This document shows positions 9,203 to 19,180 of a DNA stretch of 64,000 nt, piece by piece (within the stretch, counting starts at the first letter, position 1; each line of letters opens with the position of its first letter). The stretch covers positions 868,001 to 932,000 of the forward strand of contig NZ_JAJNCL010000001.1 in assembly GCF_021025955.1 (NCBI RefSeq), in the 5' to 3' direction. The notes beneath the pieces were generated by a model. It made no database searches. It was not told where the DNA came from and worked only from the letters and a program-made list of their open reading frames with translations. The DNA comes from Rhodococcus qingshengii. Lineage in GTDB: Bacteria; Actinomycetota; Actinomycetes; Mycobacteriales; Mycobacteriaceae. Both the position numbers and the translations under genes were made by a program.

Positions 9203-9553
9203 ATGGTTCGACGTGAGTCCTCGGATTCTGCGCGCGTGAAACCCGGTTCTCCGGTCAGAACGTGTGTGGGGTGCAGGGAACAAGGGTCGGCTGTCGATCT
9301 GTTGAGGGTCGTGGTTGGTGAGCAGGGGCCGGAGGGCTCCCCGCTGATCCCCGACGTATCGCGAAGACTCCCCGGTCGAGGTGCATGGCTGCACCTGGAT
9401 CCGAGTTGTCTGAGCCTGGCAGAGCGGCGCCGAGCATTCAGCAGAGCACTGCGAGTGTCCGGAAATCTGGACACGTCCGCTGTCGACCAACTGGTCGACG
9501 CAGTTCACACAAAAGCAGTACCTCTCGAGAAGAACAGGCACAAGCACTCATGA
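9203..9553 (+). CDS. ylxR: YlxR (DUF448) RNA-binding protein
   Basis: The 116-residue protein contains RTCVGCREQG and GRGAWLHLDPSCLSLA, the conserved C..GC and GRGA(Y/W) motifs of the YlxR family, which lies between nusA and infB in many bacteria. The ATG at 9203 precedes the domain closely; the frame is open upstream to 9161. YlxR has been linked to RNase P and nucleoid functions in other bacteria (family knowledge). Confidence 0.9.
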   Translation: MVRRESSDSARVKPGSPVRTCVGCREQGSAVDLLRVVVGEQGPEGSPLIPDVSRRLPGRGAWLHLDPSCLSLAERRRAFSRALRVSGNLDTSAVDQLVDAVHTKAVPLEKNRHKHS

Positions 9554-9661
9554 GCACACCGTGAAGCACCAACGATGAACGTCCATCGGCGATAACCCGA
9601 GGTCGTGCGGGACCCACATCTGTGGGATGCCTCCTGCTCGACCTCATCAGTGAGGAGAGCA

Positions 9662-12562
9662 GTGGCAGGCAAGGCCCGCGTGCACGAGTTGGCTAAAGAA
9701 CTCGGTGTCACCAGCAAGGAACTACTCGCAACGCTCAAAGAGCAAGGCGAGTTCGTGAAGTCTGCGTCATCCACAGTGGAGGCGCCCGTCGCCCGTCGTC
9801 TGCGGGAGTCATTCCCGTCGGCAGGCGGAGCAGAAACCAAGACCGAGACCGGCGCATCCGCTCCGGCCCGTCCCGCGGCAAAGCCCGGTGCACCGTCGCC
9901 GTCAGCTGCAAAGCCCGGCGCCCCGCGTCCCGGCCCCAAGCCGGCCGCACCCGCACCGGCCGCTCCCGCACCGGCCGCTCCCGCAGCACCGGCACCGGCA
10001 GCCCCCGCGGCTCCCGCAGCCGCTGCTCCGGCAGCACCGTCCGCGCCGGTCCCCACCCCGACGTTCAACGCTCCGAAACCAGCACAGCCGGCACGCCCGG
10101 CTCCGGCTGCTCCCGCAGCGTCGGCACCGGCAGCCCCCGCGGCTCCGGCCGCACCGTCCACCGGCGCAAAGCCCGGCGGACCGCGTCCGGGACCGAAGGC
10201 ACCTCGCGTCGGTAACAACCCGTACTCCTCGGCTCCCGCCGAGCGTCCGGCACCTCGTCCGGCTCCCGGCGCACCGCGCCCGGGTGCGGGTCAGGGCGGT
10301 TCGCGTCCGGCTCCGGGTCAGGGCGGTCCCCGTCCGGCTCCCGGCCAGGGTGGACCTCGTCCGGCTGCAGGTCAGGGCGGACCCCGTCCGAGCCCCGGCT
10401 CCATGCCTCCTCGCCCGAACCCGGGTGCAATGCCTGCTCGTTCCGCTCGTCCCGCGCCCGGTGGCGGCGGACGTCCGGGTCGTCCCGGTGGCGCTCCCGG
10501 TGGTCGTCCGGGTGGCGGCGGTGGATACCGCGGTGGCGGCGCTCCCGGCGCCGGTGCCGGTGCAGGTGCTCCCGGTGGAGCAGCTCCGGCCGGTGGATTC
10601 CGCGGTCGCCCCGGCGGCGGTGGCCGTCCCGGCCAGCGCGGCGCAGCGGCAGGTGCATTCGGTCGTCCCGGCGGAGCAGTTCGCCGTGGACGTAAGTCGA
10701 AGCGGGCGAAGCGCGCCGAGTACGAAAGCATGCAGGCTCCCGCAGTCGGCGGCGTCAGGCTGCCACGCGGCAACGGCGAGACCATCCGTCTCGCTCGCGG
10801 CGCATCGCTGTCGGACTTCGCGGACAAGATCGATGCGAACCCCGCAGCACTCGTGCAGGCGTTGTTCAACCTCGGTGAGATGGTCACGGCAACTCAGTCG
10901 GTCAACGACGAGACGTTGGAGCTGCTCGGCGGCGAAATGAACTACGTCGTGCAGGTCGTCAGCCCGGAGGACGAGGATCGCGAGCTGCTCGACAGCTTCG
11001 ACCTCACCTACGGCGAGGACGCCGGCGGAGAAGAGGACCTCGAGTCCCGTCCGCCTGTGGTCACCGTCATGGGCCACGTCGACCACGGTAAGACCCGTCT
11101 GCTCGACGTGATCCGTAAGGCTAATGTCCGTGAGGGCGAAGCCGGCGGCATCACGCAGCACATCGGTGCCTACCAGGTGCTGACCGAGCTCGAGGGCAAC
11201 GAGCGCCTCGTGACGTTCATCGACACCCCGGGTCACGAGGCCTTCACGGCCATGCGTGCTCGTGGTGCCAAGGCCACCGACCTCGCGATCCTTGTTGTCG
11301 CAGCCGACGACGGTGTCATGCCGCAGACGGTGGAAGCGATCAACCACGCCCAGGCGGCCGACGTGCCGATCGTGGTCGCGGTGAACAAGATCGACAAGGA
11401 AGGCGCGAACCCGGACAAGATCCGGCAGCAGCTCACCGAGTACGGACTGGTGGCCGAGGAGTACGGCGGAGACACCATGTTCGTCGACATCTCGGCGAAG
11501 CAGGGCCTCAACATCGACGCACTGCTCGAAGCAGTGCTGTTGACGGCCGACGCTTCCCTGGATCTGCGCGCCAACCCGGACATGGACGCTCAGGGTGTTG
11601 CCATCGAGGCGCACCTCGACCGTGGCCGCGGCCCCGTCGCTACCGTGCTCATCCAGCGCGGAACGCTGCGGGTCGGCGACTCGATCGTTGCCGGCGATGC
11701 TTACGGCCGCGTCCGCCGCATGGTGGACGAACACGGTCAGGACGTACACGAGGCACTGCCTTCACGTCCGGTCCAGGTCATCGGCTTCACGTCGGTCCCC
11801 GGTGCAGGCGACAACCTGCTCGTGGTCGACGAGGACCGTATCGCTCGCCAGATCGCAGACCGTCGCAACGCACGTAAGCGCAACGCGCTTGCAGCGAAGA
11901 GTCGTAAGCGCATCAGCCTCGACGATCTCGATGCAGCTCTGAAGGAACATTCACAGCTGAACTTGATCCTCAAGGGTGACAACTCGGGAACCGTGGAGGC
12001 CCTCGAAGAGGCTCTCCTCGGAATTCCGATCGACGACGAGGTGCAGTTGCGCGTCATCGACCGCGGTGTCGGTGGCATCACGGAGACCAACGTCAACCTG
12101 GCTGCTGCGTCCAACGCGATCATCATCGGCTTCAACGTCCGCGCCGAAGGCAAGGCAACGGAGCTGGCGAACCGCGAGGGCGTCGACATTCGCTACTACT
12201 CGGTGATCTACCAGGCCATCGACGAGGTCGAGAAGGCACTCAAGGGTCTGCTCAAGCCGGTGTACGAAGAGGTCGAGCTGGGCAAGGCAGAGATCCGCGC
12301 CATGTTCCGTTCGTCCAAGATCGGCAACATTGCCGGTTGCTTGGTCACGTCGGGCAGCATCCGTCGCAACGCCAAGGCACGTCTCATCCGCGACAGCAAG
12401 GTCGTCGCCGAGACAGTCACCATCTCCTCGCTCAAGCGGGAGAAGGAAGACGCAACCGAGGTTCGCGAAGGCTACGAATGTGGTTTGACCGTCACCTATT
12501 CCGATATCAAGATCGGTGACGTTCTCGAGTGCTACGAGCTTCGCGAGAAGCCGCGCGACTGA
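9662..12562 (+). CDS. infB: Translation initiation factor IF-2
   Basis: The 966-residue GTPase loads initiator tRNA on the 30S subunit. The start is GTG 9662, eight bases after a GAGGAG site, giving [20 protein letters not shown] (IF2_N). Residues about 55-350 are a low-complexity Pro/Ala, then Gly/Arg/Pro linker. The G domain begins near 470 with GHVDHGKT (G1), DTPGHE (G3) and NKID (G4), followed by domains II-IV. The linker contains a tandem [13 protein letters not shown] repeat. Confidence 0.97.
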   Translation: MAGKARVHELAKELGVTSKELLATLKEQGEFVKSASSTVEAPVARRLRESFPSAGGAETKTETGASAPARPAAKPGAPSPSAAKPGAPRPGPKPAAPAPAAPAPAAPAAPAPAAPAAPAAAAPAAPSAPVPTPTFNAPKPAQPARPAPAAPAASAPAAPAAPAAPSTGAKPGGPRPGPKAPRVGNNPYSSAPAERPAPRPAPGAPRPGAGQGGSRPAPGQGGPRPAPGQGGPRPAAGQGGPRPSPGSMPPRPNPGAMPARSARPAPGGGGRPGRPGGAPGGRPGGGGGYRGGGAPGAGAGAGAPGGAAPAGGFRGRPGGGGRPGQRGAAAGAFGRPGGAVRRGRKSKRAKRAEYESMQAPAVGGVRLPRGNGETIRLARGASLSDFADKIDANPAALVQALFNLGEMVTATQSVNDETLELLGGEMNYVVQVVSPEDEDRELLDSFDLTYGEDAGGEEDLESRPPVVTVMGHVDHGKTRLLDVIRKANVREGEAGGITQHIGAYQVLTELEGNERLVTFIDTPGHEAFTAMRARGAKATDLAILVVAADDGVMPQTVEAINHAQAADVPIVVAVNKIDKEGANPDKIRQQLTEYGLVAEEYGGDTMFVDISAKQGLNIDALLEAVLLTADASLDLRANPDMDAQGVAIEAHLDRGRGPVATVLIQRGTLRVGDSIVAGDAYGRVRRMVDEHGQDVHEALPSRPVQVIGFTSVPGAGDNLLVVDEDRIARQIADRRNARKRNALAAKSRKRISLDDLDAALKEHSQLNLILKGDNSGTVEALEEALLGIPIDDEVQLRVIDRGVGGITETNVNLAAASNAIIIGFNVRAEGKATELANREGVDIRYYSVIYQAIDEVEKALKGLLKPVYEEVELGKAEIRAMFRSSKIGNIAGCLVTSGSIRRNAKARLIRDSKVVAETVTISSLKREKEDATEVREGYECGLTVTYSDIKIGDVLECYELREKPRD
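10306..10395 (+). repeat. In-frame tandem repeats in the IF-2 linker
   Basis: Four copies of a roughly 24-base unit encode GQGG(S/P)RP(A/S)(P/A). They lie within infB, downstream of Ala/Pro tracts. Such repeats are prone to copy-number change and may differ between strains; they are not expected to affect the GTPase core. Confidence 0.8.
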
Positions 12563-12611
12563 TTATGTCGACACGGGCGTTGGGGCGGACGCACGTGAGT
12601 ACTAGCTGACA

Positions 12612-12653
12612 TGGACTCTCCCGGACTTGAACATTCAAGGCCGGGAGGGTCCA
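12612..12653 (+). terminator. Long hairpin after infB
   Basis: A 13-bp stem (TGGACTCTCCCGG with CCGGGAGGGTCCA, one G-U pair) continues after one mismatch into an inner CTTGAA/TTCAAG stem. It lies between infB and the DUF503 gene. There is no T-tract, so it is a hairpin-only terminator or an RNA-processing signal. Confidence 0.6.
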
Positions 12654-12675
12654 TTCGGCTCTGTCTAGGGGGAAA

Positions 12676-12966
12676 ATGTTTGTAGGGGCACTGGAGTTCG
12701 ACATCCTTTTCGGGGATGTCCACTCACTCAAGGAAAAGCGTTCGATGCTGTCGCCGATCCTGACGGAACTCCGTCGATTCGGCGTGAGTGCAGCGGAGGC
12801 GGGGGAGCAGGGACGCCTGCGTCGTGCGCTCGTGGGCGTCGGTGTGGTCAGCTCGTCCGTCGATCACCTGCACGATGTTCTCGATCATTGTGAACGGGCA
12901 GTGGCCGAGCGTCCCGAGATTCAGTTGCTGGCAGTGAGAAGGCGAATCTTCGGCCCGGAAGACTGA
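12676..12966 (+). CDS. ylxP: DUF503 (YlxP-like) protein
   Basis: The 96-residue protein starts MFVGALEFDILFGDVHSLKE and continues KRSMLSPILTELRRFGVS, the DUF503 pattern. It sits between infB and rbfA, as YlxP does in Bacillus. A GGGGG-rich site precedes the ATG. Its biochemical role is not established. Confidence 0.92.
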   Translation: MFVGALEFDILFGDVHSLKEKRSMLSPILTELRRFGVSAAEAGEQGRLRRALVGVGVVSSSVDHLHDVLDHCERAVAERPEIQLLAVRRRIFGPED

Positions 12967-12969
12967 GCG

Positions 12970-13077
12970 TCACCGATCGGTGTCAGTGAGCCACGCTTCC
13001 AGACGGCGTACCGAATCGAGTTCGTCGGAAAAGGATTCGGTGTCTTCGGGACTAACTGTGACGGTGTTTGTGCTCAC
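12970..13077 (-). CDS. Possible 35-residue acidic small protein
   Basis: Within the 311-bp gap between the DUF503 gene and rbfA, the minus strand has a GTG-started frame reading MSTNTVTVSPEDTESFSDEL and ending RRLEAWLTDTDR. Codon use is like real genes and the frame is convergent to the DUF503 gene. No good ribosome binding site is visible, so it may be chance. The rest of the gap should hold the rbfA promoter and leader. Confidence 0.25.
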   Translation of the reverse strand: MSTNTVTVSPEDTESFSDELDSVRRLEAWLTDTDR

Positions 13078-13277
13078 GCTCGACGCACCCGGTTGCCGTG
13101 GAGATCGACGACGGCCCTGCCAGCGGTGTGAATGTGCTCGAGGACCTCTGCGTATGGTGATTTGGTTGCCGGGTAGCCGATGGACGAGACTGTTGTCGGT
13201 AATAATTCTTGTTAACCAGAACTTTGATCGATCGAGTCACCTCGATTCGAGTGGCCAGGTAGAGGAGACTGACAGTC

Positions 13278-13757
13278 ATGGTAGATCCAGCCCGGGCACG
13301 CAAGTTGGCAAAGCGTATCGGAACCATCGTCGCGACGGCGATCGATCACGAGATCAAGGATCCGCGACTCGCATTCGTGACCATCACCGACACCAAGGTC
13401 ACCAACGATCTGCACGACGCGACGGTGTACTACACCGTCATGGGTGAGAAGGTCGATTCTGCGCCCGACGTGGAAGCCGCCGCGGCAGGCCTCGAGAAGG
13501 CCAAGGGCGTTCTGCGCTCGAAGGTTGGTGCCGGAACCGGAGTGCGATTCACGCCGACTCTGACGTTTGTCGCCGATACCGTTCCCGACACCGCGCGTCA
13601 TATGGAAGAACTGCTGGCCCGTGCCAAGGCCGCCGACGACGAGGTCGCCAAGGCGCGTGAGAACGCTCAGCCCGCCGGAGATGCAGATCCGTACAAGGAG
13701 CCGCGAGCGGCTGCAGACGAAGACGAGGCGTCGCCAGATGTTCGTGAAGCCGACTGA
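13278..13757 (+). CDS. rbfA: 30S ribosome-binding factor A
   Basis: The 159-residue protein starts at ATG 13278 behind an AGAGGAG site. It has the KH-like RbfA fold with [20 protein letters not shown] and [20 protein letters not shown]. It assists 16S rRNA 5'-end maturation in cold-sensitive 30S assembly. The C-terminal 45 residues are charged and probably disordered, as in other actinobacteria. The nrnA start follows after 12 bp. Confidence 0.95.
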   Translation: MVDPARARKLAKRIGTIVATAIDHEIKDPRLAFVTITDTKVTNDLHDATVYYTVMGEKVDSAPDVEAAAAGLEKAKGVLRSKVGAGTGVRFTPTLTFVADTVPDTARHMEELLARAKAADDEVAKARENAQPAGDADPYKEPRAAADEDEASPDVREAD

Positions 13758-13769
13758 CGCGCACCGAGA

Positions 13770-14762
13770 ATGACGATCACCGCACTTTCGGACGTCGACC
13801 CCTGCGAGGCGAAGTTCTCTCAGGTGGCCGAGGTTCTCGAAGCAGCACACACGGTGACAATTCTCTGCCATGTGCAGCCGGATGCGGACACGATCGGTAG
13901 CGGACTTGCACTCGGCCTCGTTCTCGAGCGTCGGGACGTTTCGGTGCAGGTGGCGTTCAGTCGGCCGTCGGCGCTGCCCGAGTCGATGTGTGATCTCCCT
14001 GGCGTTCACTTGCTCGTGGCGCCCACCGATGTTCGGGAAAACGTCGATGTGCTGGTGACCGTGGACGTCGGGAGCGAGGGGCGGCTCGGTGAGTTGGCGA
14101 GTCGACTCGCCGGCGCGAATCGCACGATCGTTCTCGATCACCATCGTTCCAATTCCGAATTCGGAACCATCAACGTCGTCGACGAAACCGCGGCTTCGAC
14201 GACGGCGCTCATCGCACGCTTCTTCGATGCGTGGGGAGTTGCGATCGATCGCGATATCGCGCACTGTCTCTATGCCGGGCTGGTCACCGACACCGGCTCC
14301 TTCCGCTGGGGTGGACCGACCCCGCACGTGCTCGCGGCGCGTTTGCTGGCGACCGGCATCGACGGCGACGCGATTGCGCGAAAGCTGCTCGACACCCATC
14401 CGTTCGGGTGGTTGCCGATGCTGGCTTCGGTACTCGGGTCCGCGGTGCTGGTCCCGGAAGCCGCGAGCGGACGTGGGCTGGTGTACGCGGTGATCCGACG
14501 CAGTGACATCGGCGATCTTCGTTCCGAGGAGATCGAGAGCGTCGTCGACATCGTGCGAACCACTTCGGAAGCCGAAGTTGCCGCGGTACTCAAGGAGTCG
14601 GTTTCCGGAAGCTGGTCGATCTCGTTGCGTGCAAAGTCGGCGATCGACGTGTCGGCGGTCGCCGAAAGTCTTGGTGGTGGCGGGCATCGGCTGTCGGCCG
14701 GATATACGTCGGCCAGTTCCAGCGACGAGATTGTTGCCGCGCTCATCGCGGCACTCGGCTGA
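13770..14762 (+). CDS. nrnA: DHH/DHHA1 phosphoesterase (NrnA-type nanoRNase/pAp phosphatase)
   Basis: The 330-residue protein has the DHH-family motifs CHVQPDADTIGSGLALG, VTVDVGS and VLDHHRSNSEFG, with the DHHA1 substrate motif GGGGHRLSAGY near the C-terminus. Family members degrade 2-5 nt RNAs and dephosphorylate pAp; the M. tuberculosis equivalent in the same position, Rv2837c, also hydrolyses cyclic di-AMP products. It is co-directional with rbfA and the MATE gene. Confidence 0.92.
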   Translation: MTITALSDVDPCEAKFSQVAEVLEAAHTVTILCHVQPDADTIGSGLALGLVLERRDVSVQVAFSRPSALPESMCDLPGVHLLVAPTDVRENVDVLVTVDVGSEGRLGELASRLAGANRTIVLDHHRSNSEFGTINVVDETAASTTALIARFFDAWGVAIDRDIAHCLYAGLVTDTGSFRWGGPTPHVLAARLLATGIDGDAIARKLLDTHPFGWLPMLASVLGSAVLVPEAASGRGLVYAVIRRSDIGDLRSEEIESVVDIVRTTSEAEVAAVLKESVSGSWSISLRAKSAIDVSAVAESLGGGGHRLSAGYTSASSSDEIVAALIAALG

Positions 14763-14773
14763 ATCCGCCGGCA

Positions 14774-16177
14774 TTGAGCGAATCCGACGCCACCTCGGCG
14801 GGATCTTCAGCGGCTGATTTCGACGTCAATGGGCGACGAATCTTTTCCCTGGCGTTTCCGGCACTCGGGGTGCTGGCGGCCGAACCCCTCTATCTGTTGT
14901 TCGACATCGCTGTGGTCGGTCGACTCGGGGCGCTTCCGCTGGCTGGATTGGCGGTCGGTGGTCTGATTCTGTCGTTGGTGAGTACGCAGCTGACCTTCTT
15001 GTCATACGGCACGACGGCGCGCGCGGCACGGCTGCACGGAGCGGGCCGCGAGCGCGACGCGGTGGGCGAGGGCGTTCAGGCGACCTGGCTGGCGGCCGCG
15101 ATCGGCTTGGCCTTGGTCGTGATCGTGCAGGTGATCGCCGGCCCGCTGACTTCGGCGGTGGCCGGGACTCCCGACATCGCCGCGGCTGCGGAAAGTTGGC
15201 TTCGGATAGCGGTATTGGGTGTTCCACTCATCCTGGTAGCCCTGGCCGGCAACGGCTGGATGCGCGGGGTTCAGAACACGGTGCGACCGCTTCGGTTCGT
15301 CCTTGTCGGCCTGGGTATTTCGGCGGTCTTGTGCCCGATTCTCGTGCACGGTTTGCTCGGTGCTCCGCGTATGGAACTCGAAGGGTCGGCTGTCGCGAAT
15401 CTGGTTGGCCAGACCGTTTCAGGTGTCCTGTTCGCTTGGGCGCTCTTTCGTGAACCGGTTTCCGCCCGACCGCATTTTGCGATCATGCGGGCGCAGATGC
15501 TGATGGGCCGTGACCTGATTCTGCGCAGCCTCGCATTCCAAGCGTGTTTCGTCTCTGCGGCTGCAGTGGCGTCGAGGTTCGGTGCTGCCGTCGTGGGTGC
15601 ACACCAAGTTGTCCTCCAACTGTGGAACCTGGTTTCGCTCCTTCTCGATTCCTTGGCCATCGCCGCTCAGACGCTCATCGGAGCGGCGCTCGGCGGCGGA
15701 TTCGCGGCCGCGGCGAAGAAGATGACCTGGCGGATCACCGCATGGTCGACGGTATTTGCCGTGTTGCTCGCGATCTTCTTCGCCGCCGGACACTCCGTGA
15801 TCCCCGGACTCTTCACGTCTGACGCCGAGGTGCTCGGTCAGATGTCGATCGCGTGGTGGTTCTTCGTCGCGATCATGCCGGTAGCGGGAATCGTGTTTGC
15901 ACTCGACGGTGTTCTACTCGGTGCCGGCGACGTGGTGTTTCTGCGCAACGCGACAATGCTCTGCGCAGTTCTCGGGTTTCTGCCCGCGATCTGGCTCTCT
16001 CTCGCCTACGACTGGGGGCTGGCCGGAATTTGGGCAGGGCTTACCGTGTTCGTAGTACTTCGGATGGTCGCAGTGTCGTGGCGAGCGTTTTCCGGCAAGT
16101 GGGCAGTGACAGGTCCGGCGACGGCGAGGCGCGGAAGTTCAACTGAGGAAGCAGAGGGATCGTGGCAGCAAAGTTGA
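14774..16177 (+). CDS. dinF: MATE efflux transporter, DinF subfamily
   Basis: The 467-residue protein has about 12 membrane segments and opens with FSLAFPALGVLAAEPLYLLF. The same gene follows nrnA in mycobacteria (dinF, Rv2836c). MATE proteins export cationic compounds in exchange for H+ or Na+. The most likely start is TTG 14774, 11 bases after the nrnA stop. The 3' end overlaps the next gene by 16 bp, so they are probably co-transcribed. Confidence 0.9.
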   Translation: MSESDATSAGSSAADFDVNGRRIFSLAFPALGVLAAEPLYLLFDIAVVGRLGALPLAGLAVGGLILSLVSTQLTFLSYGTTARAARLHGAGRERDAVGEGVQATWLAAAIGLALVVIVQVIAGPLTSAVAGTPDIAAAAESWLRIAVLGVPLILVALAGNGWMRGVQNTVRPLRFVLVGLGISAVLCPILVHGLLGAPRMELEGSAVANLVGQTVSGVLFAWALFREPVSARPHFAIMRAQMLMGRDLILRSLAFQACFVSAAAVASRFGAAVVGAHQVVLQLWNLVSLLLDSLAIAAQTLIGAALGGGFAAAAKKMTWRITAWSTVFAVLLAIFFAAGHSVIPGLFTSDAEVLGQMSIAWWFFVAIMPVAGIVFALDGVLLGAGDVVFLRNATMLCAVLGFLPAIWLSLAYDWGLAGIWAGLTVFVVLRMVAVSWRAFSGKWAVTGPATARRGSSTEEAEGSWQQS

Positions 16178-17085
16178 TGGCGGTGAGCGACATTCATGTC
16201 GGTCACAACGGCAACAAGCCGATGACGGAAGAACTGTTTCCGGATTCGCCTGACGACTGGCTCATCCTCGCCGGTGACGTCTCGGAGAAGACGGACGACA
16301 TCCGGTGGGCGTTGAAGCTCCTTCGCAGCCGATTCGCAAAGGTCATCTGGATTCCGGGCAACCACGAGCTGTGGACGACCGCCAAGGATCCGGTTCAGAT
16401 TCACGGAGCGCCGCGGTACGAATACCTGGTCAACATGTGCCGCGAACTCGACGTCATCACGCCCGAGGACCCGTTCCCGGTCTGGGAGGGAGACGAGGGG
16501 CCGGTCACGGTCGTCCCGATGTTCCTTCTCTACGACTACTCGTTCCTGCCGGCAGGTGCGCGGGACAAGGAACACGGGCTCGAGATCGCGCGGGACAAGA
16601 ACGTCGTCGCCACCGACGAGTTCCTACTCTCGCCGCAGCCGTATGCAACGCGCGATGCGTGGTGCCGGGGGAGAATCGAATACACCCAGGCACGGCTGGA
16701 CGCGCTCCCCGAAGGCACAAAAACCGTTCTCGTGAACCATTTCCCGATGGTCCGGCAGCCGACGGATGTGCTCATGTATCCGGAGTTCGCACTGTGGTGC
16801 GGAACCACTGCGACGGCCGACTGGCATGTGAAGTACAACGCGGTGTGCTCGGTGTACGGACACCTGCACATTCCCCGAACCACGTACTACGACGGCGTCC
16901 GCTTCGAGGAAGTCTCACTCGGATACCCGCGTGAATGGCGTCGGCGCGGTCTGCCGGAGAAGCTGTTGCGTCAGATTCTTCCCGTGCCGGAGTACCCGCC
17001 GGGAACGCTCAACAAGTGGGGTGGCCACTTCAAGGTCACGCCCGAGCAGGAAGCCGAAGTCGAGCGCATGCGCGCCGGACGCTGA
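16162..17085 (+). CDS. pptH: Metallophosphoesterase, PptH-like phosphopantetheinyl hydrolase
   Basis: The 307-residue calcineurin-type enzyme has all metal-site motifs: SDIHVGHNGNK, LAGDVSE, GNHELW, VNHFP and YGHLHI. It directly precedes the phosphopantetheinyl transferase gene, exactly as Rv2795c (PptH) precedes pptT in M. tuberculosis. PptH removes the phosphopantetheine arm that PptT adds to carrier proteins (established for that ortholog). The GTG start lies inside the end of dinF. Confidence 0.85.
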   Translation: MAAKLMAVSDIHVGHNGNKPMTEELFPDSPDDWLILAGDVSEKTDDIRWALKLLRSRFAKVIWIPGNHELWTTAKDPVQIHGAPRYEYLVNMCRELDVITPEDPFPVWEGDEGPVTVVPMFLLYDYSFLPAGARDKEHGLEIARDKNVVATDEFLLSPQPYATRDAWCRGRIEYTQARLDALPEGTKTVLVNHFPMVRQPTDVLMYPEFALWCGTTATADWHVKYNAVCSVYGHLHIPRTTYYDGVRFEEVSLGYPREWRRRGLPEKLLRQILPVPEYPPGTLNKWGGHFKVTPEQEAEVERMRAGR

Positions 17086-17098
17086 GAGGTATCGCTAC

Positions 17099-17758
17099 GT
17101 GATCGAACAGATTCTTCCCGGTGGAGTCGCGACGGCCGAGGCCTTCGTCGATCCGCCCGGTCTGGTACCGCATCCCAGCGAGGAGGCGTTGATCGGCCGC
17201 GCCGTCGAGAAGCGTCGTCGCGAGTTCGTGACTACTCGGCACCTTGCGCGTCAGGCGATGGGCAAGCTCGGTGTTCCGTCTGCTGCCGTCATGCGCGGCG
17301 AGCGTGGTGCCCCGCTGTGGCCGCAAGGAGTGGTCGGGAGCCTCGCCCATTGCGACGGCTACCGCGGCGCTGTCCTCGCGTACTCCATGCAGGTCCGCTC
17401 ACTCGGGATCGACGCCGAACCGCACGGCCCGCTGCCGGACGGGGTTTTGCCCGCGGTCAGCATCGAGGCGGAACGCACGTGGCTGGGTGCCCAGGAGACC
17501 GACGGTCCGGTGCATTGGGATCGAGTGCTTTTCTGCGCGAAGGAAGCCACGTACAAAGCATGGTTTCCGCTTACCGGGCGTTGGCTGGGGTTCGAGGACG
17601 CCCACATCACGTTCGAGGCGGAGTCGGACACTTCCGGAACTTTCACTTCACGTCTGCTCGTCCCCGGTGAGGCGACGTCCGGTCCGCCGCTCACCTCTTT
17701 CGGCGGCAGGTGGTTGGTGTCGGACGGGCTCATCCTGACGGCAATTTCGGTGCAGTGA
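17099..17758 (+). CDS. pptT: 4'-phosphopantetheinyl transferase
   Basis: The 219-residue Sfp-type enzyme starts at GTG 17099 behind GAGAGGT. Motifs include GAPLWPQGVVGSLAHCDGY, LGIDAEP (metal-binding Asp and Glu) and FCAKEATYKAWFPLTGRWLGF (WxxKEAxxK-like). It loads phosphopantetheine from CoA onto acyl and peptidyl carrier proteins for mycolate, polyketide and siderophore synthesis. It follows pptH by 13 bp, coupling the opposing enzymes. Confidence 0.93.
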   Translation: MIEQILPGGVATAEAFVDPPGLVPHPSEEALIGRAVEKRRREFVTTRHLARQAMGKLGVPSAAVMRGERGAPLWPQGVVGSLAHCDGYRGAVLAYSMQVRSLGIDAEPHGPLPDGVLPAVSIEAERTWLGAQETDGPVHWDRVLFCAKEATYKAWFPLTGRWLGFEDAHITFEAESDTSGTFTSRLLVPGEATSGPPLTSFGGRWLVSDGLILTAISVQ

Positions 17759-17782
17759 GGGCGACTGGCAGAATCGGCACAC

Positions 17783-18703
17783 GTGTCAGCTCGTGAAAAG
17801 CCTTCCTCCGGTCTTGTCGGCGCCGGAATCCTGATCGTCGACAAAGAGGCGGGTATCACCAGCCACGACGTGGTCGCTCGATGCCGCAAATTGTTGAACA
17901 CCCGCAAGGTGGGACATGCCGGGACGCTTGATCCCATGGCGACCGGCGTCCTTGTTCTCGGCGTGGAGCGTGCGACCAAGTTGCTCGGACTCCTGGCGCT
18001 GACCACCAAGGCGTATTCGGCGACCATTCGCCTCGGCGCAGCGACGGACACGGACGACGCCGAAGGTGAGGTCCTGACATCTGCAGACGCTTCGCAGGTG
18101 ACGGACGCGGAGATCGGCGCGATCGTGGCCACGCTGACCGGAGACATCAAGCAGATCCCGGCGAGCGTGAGTGCTATCAAGGTCGACGGTCAGCGCGCAC
18201 ACGCATTGGTGCGAGCCGGAGAAACCGTCGAACTCTCGCCCCGCCCGGTAACGGTGTCGACTTTCGAGGTTCTGGCTCGGCGAGATGTCCCGGGAGGGTT
18301 CGTCGATCTGGATGTCGACGTGGAGTGCTCGTCCGGTACGTACATCCGCTCGCTCGCACGGGATCTCGGTCGTGAGTTGGGCGTCGGCGGTCATTTGACG
18401 GCACTGCGCCGCACCCGCGTCGGGCCGTTCACTCTCGAACATGCGCGCACGCTCGAAGATCTCGCAGAACAGCCGGATGTGAGCCTCGACATCGATCAGG
18501 CCGCGCAGACGGCCTTTCCGCATCGGCAGATCACCGCAGAAGAAGCCGAGGCGATCAGTCAGGGTCGTTGGCTCGAGCCGATCGGGATGAAGGGGATCTG
18601 TGCGGCCATCGATCCCACGGGTCACACGATCGCGCTCTTGCAGGAGAAGGGTAGACGCGCCAGTTCGGTAATGGTTGTGCGGCCGGCGACGCTGCGCGGA
18701 TGA
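17783..18703 (+). CDS. truB: tRNA pseudouridine-55 synthase TruB
   Basis: The 306-residue protein starts at GTG 17783. The motif KVGHAGTLDPMATGVLVLGV holds the catalytic Asp, and SGTYIRSLARDLG is the second conserved block. It modifies U55 in the tRNA T-loop. The C-terminal PUA-like segment ends near residue 300. It overlaps the GNAT gene by 4 bp. Confidence 0.96.
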   Translation: MSAREKPSSGLVGAGILIVDKEAGITSHDVVARCRKLLNTRKVGHAGTLDPMATGVLVLGVERATKLLGLLALTTKAYSATIRLGAATDTDDAEGEVLTSADASQVTDAEIGAIVATLTGDIKQIPASVSAIKVDGQRAHALVRAGETVELSPRPVTVSTFEVLARRDVPGGFVDLDVDVECSSGTYIRSLARDLGRELGVGGHLTALRRTRVGPFTLEHARTLEDLAEQPDVSLDIDQAAQTAFPHRQITAEEAEAISQGRWLEPIGMKGICAAIDPTGHTIALLQEKGRRASSVMVVRPATLRG

Positions 18704-19176
18704 TCGTTCGCGAGCGTGTCGAAAGCGACCTCGACGGTTGCGTCGATGCGCTGGCGCAGGTTCACGAGCGCGATGGGTATCCGGACACATGGCCGCAGAT
18801 CCCACGAGGTTGGCTCAGTTCGCCAACTCTGGTGAAGGCGTGGGTCGGTGAGAGTCACGGCCGTGTTGTCGGCCATGTCGCCCTCGACAGCTCGCTCGGA
18901 GGTGCGCCCACGACTGCGGGCACGATAGCCGTGTCGCGACTATTCGTTCATCCCGGTTCACGCGGAAACGGCCTCAGTGGTGCGCTACTTGACGCCGTGA
19001 CGGATTTTGCCGTCGACCGTCGGTTGGGACTGGTGCTCGACGTCGTCGACGACGCTCTGCCGGCGATCGCCCTGTACGAGCGTCGAGGTTGGGTGTACGT
19101 CGACGAGAGGCTCGCCGACTGGACGCGGACTGACGGCTTCCGGCCCGTGGAACGTCGATACCGGCTGCCGCTCTGA
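18700..19176 (+). CDS. GNAT family N-acetyltransferase
   Basis: The 158-residue protein has the acetyl-CoA-binding motif VSRLFVHPGSRGNGLSGALL and the downstream VVDDALPAIALYERRGWVYV. The ATGA overlap with truB suggests translational coupling. The substrate is unknown; it could be a ribosomal protein, small molecule or tRNA-related substrate, but nothing in the sequence decides this. Confidence 0.88.
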   Translation: MIVRERVESDLDGCVDALAQVHERDGYPDTWPQIPRGWLSSPTLVKAWVGESHGRVVGHVALDSSLGGAPTTAGTIAVSRLFVHPGSRGNGLSGALLDAVTDFAVDRRLGLVLDVVDDALPAIALYERRGWVYVDERLADWTRTDGFRPVERRYRLPL

Positions 19177-19180
19177 GCGG

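Noticed and set aside
9902..11749. Minus-strand frame of 615 codons opposite infB with Arg/Ser/Thr repeats
   Set aside because: The repeats mirror the IF-2 Pro/Ala/Gly linker; no independent start or motif.
13212..14774. Minus-strand frame of 520 codons opposite rbfA and nrnA
   Set aside because: Antisense shadow of clear plus-strand genes with complete family motifs.
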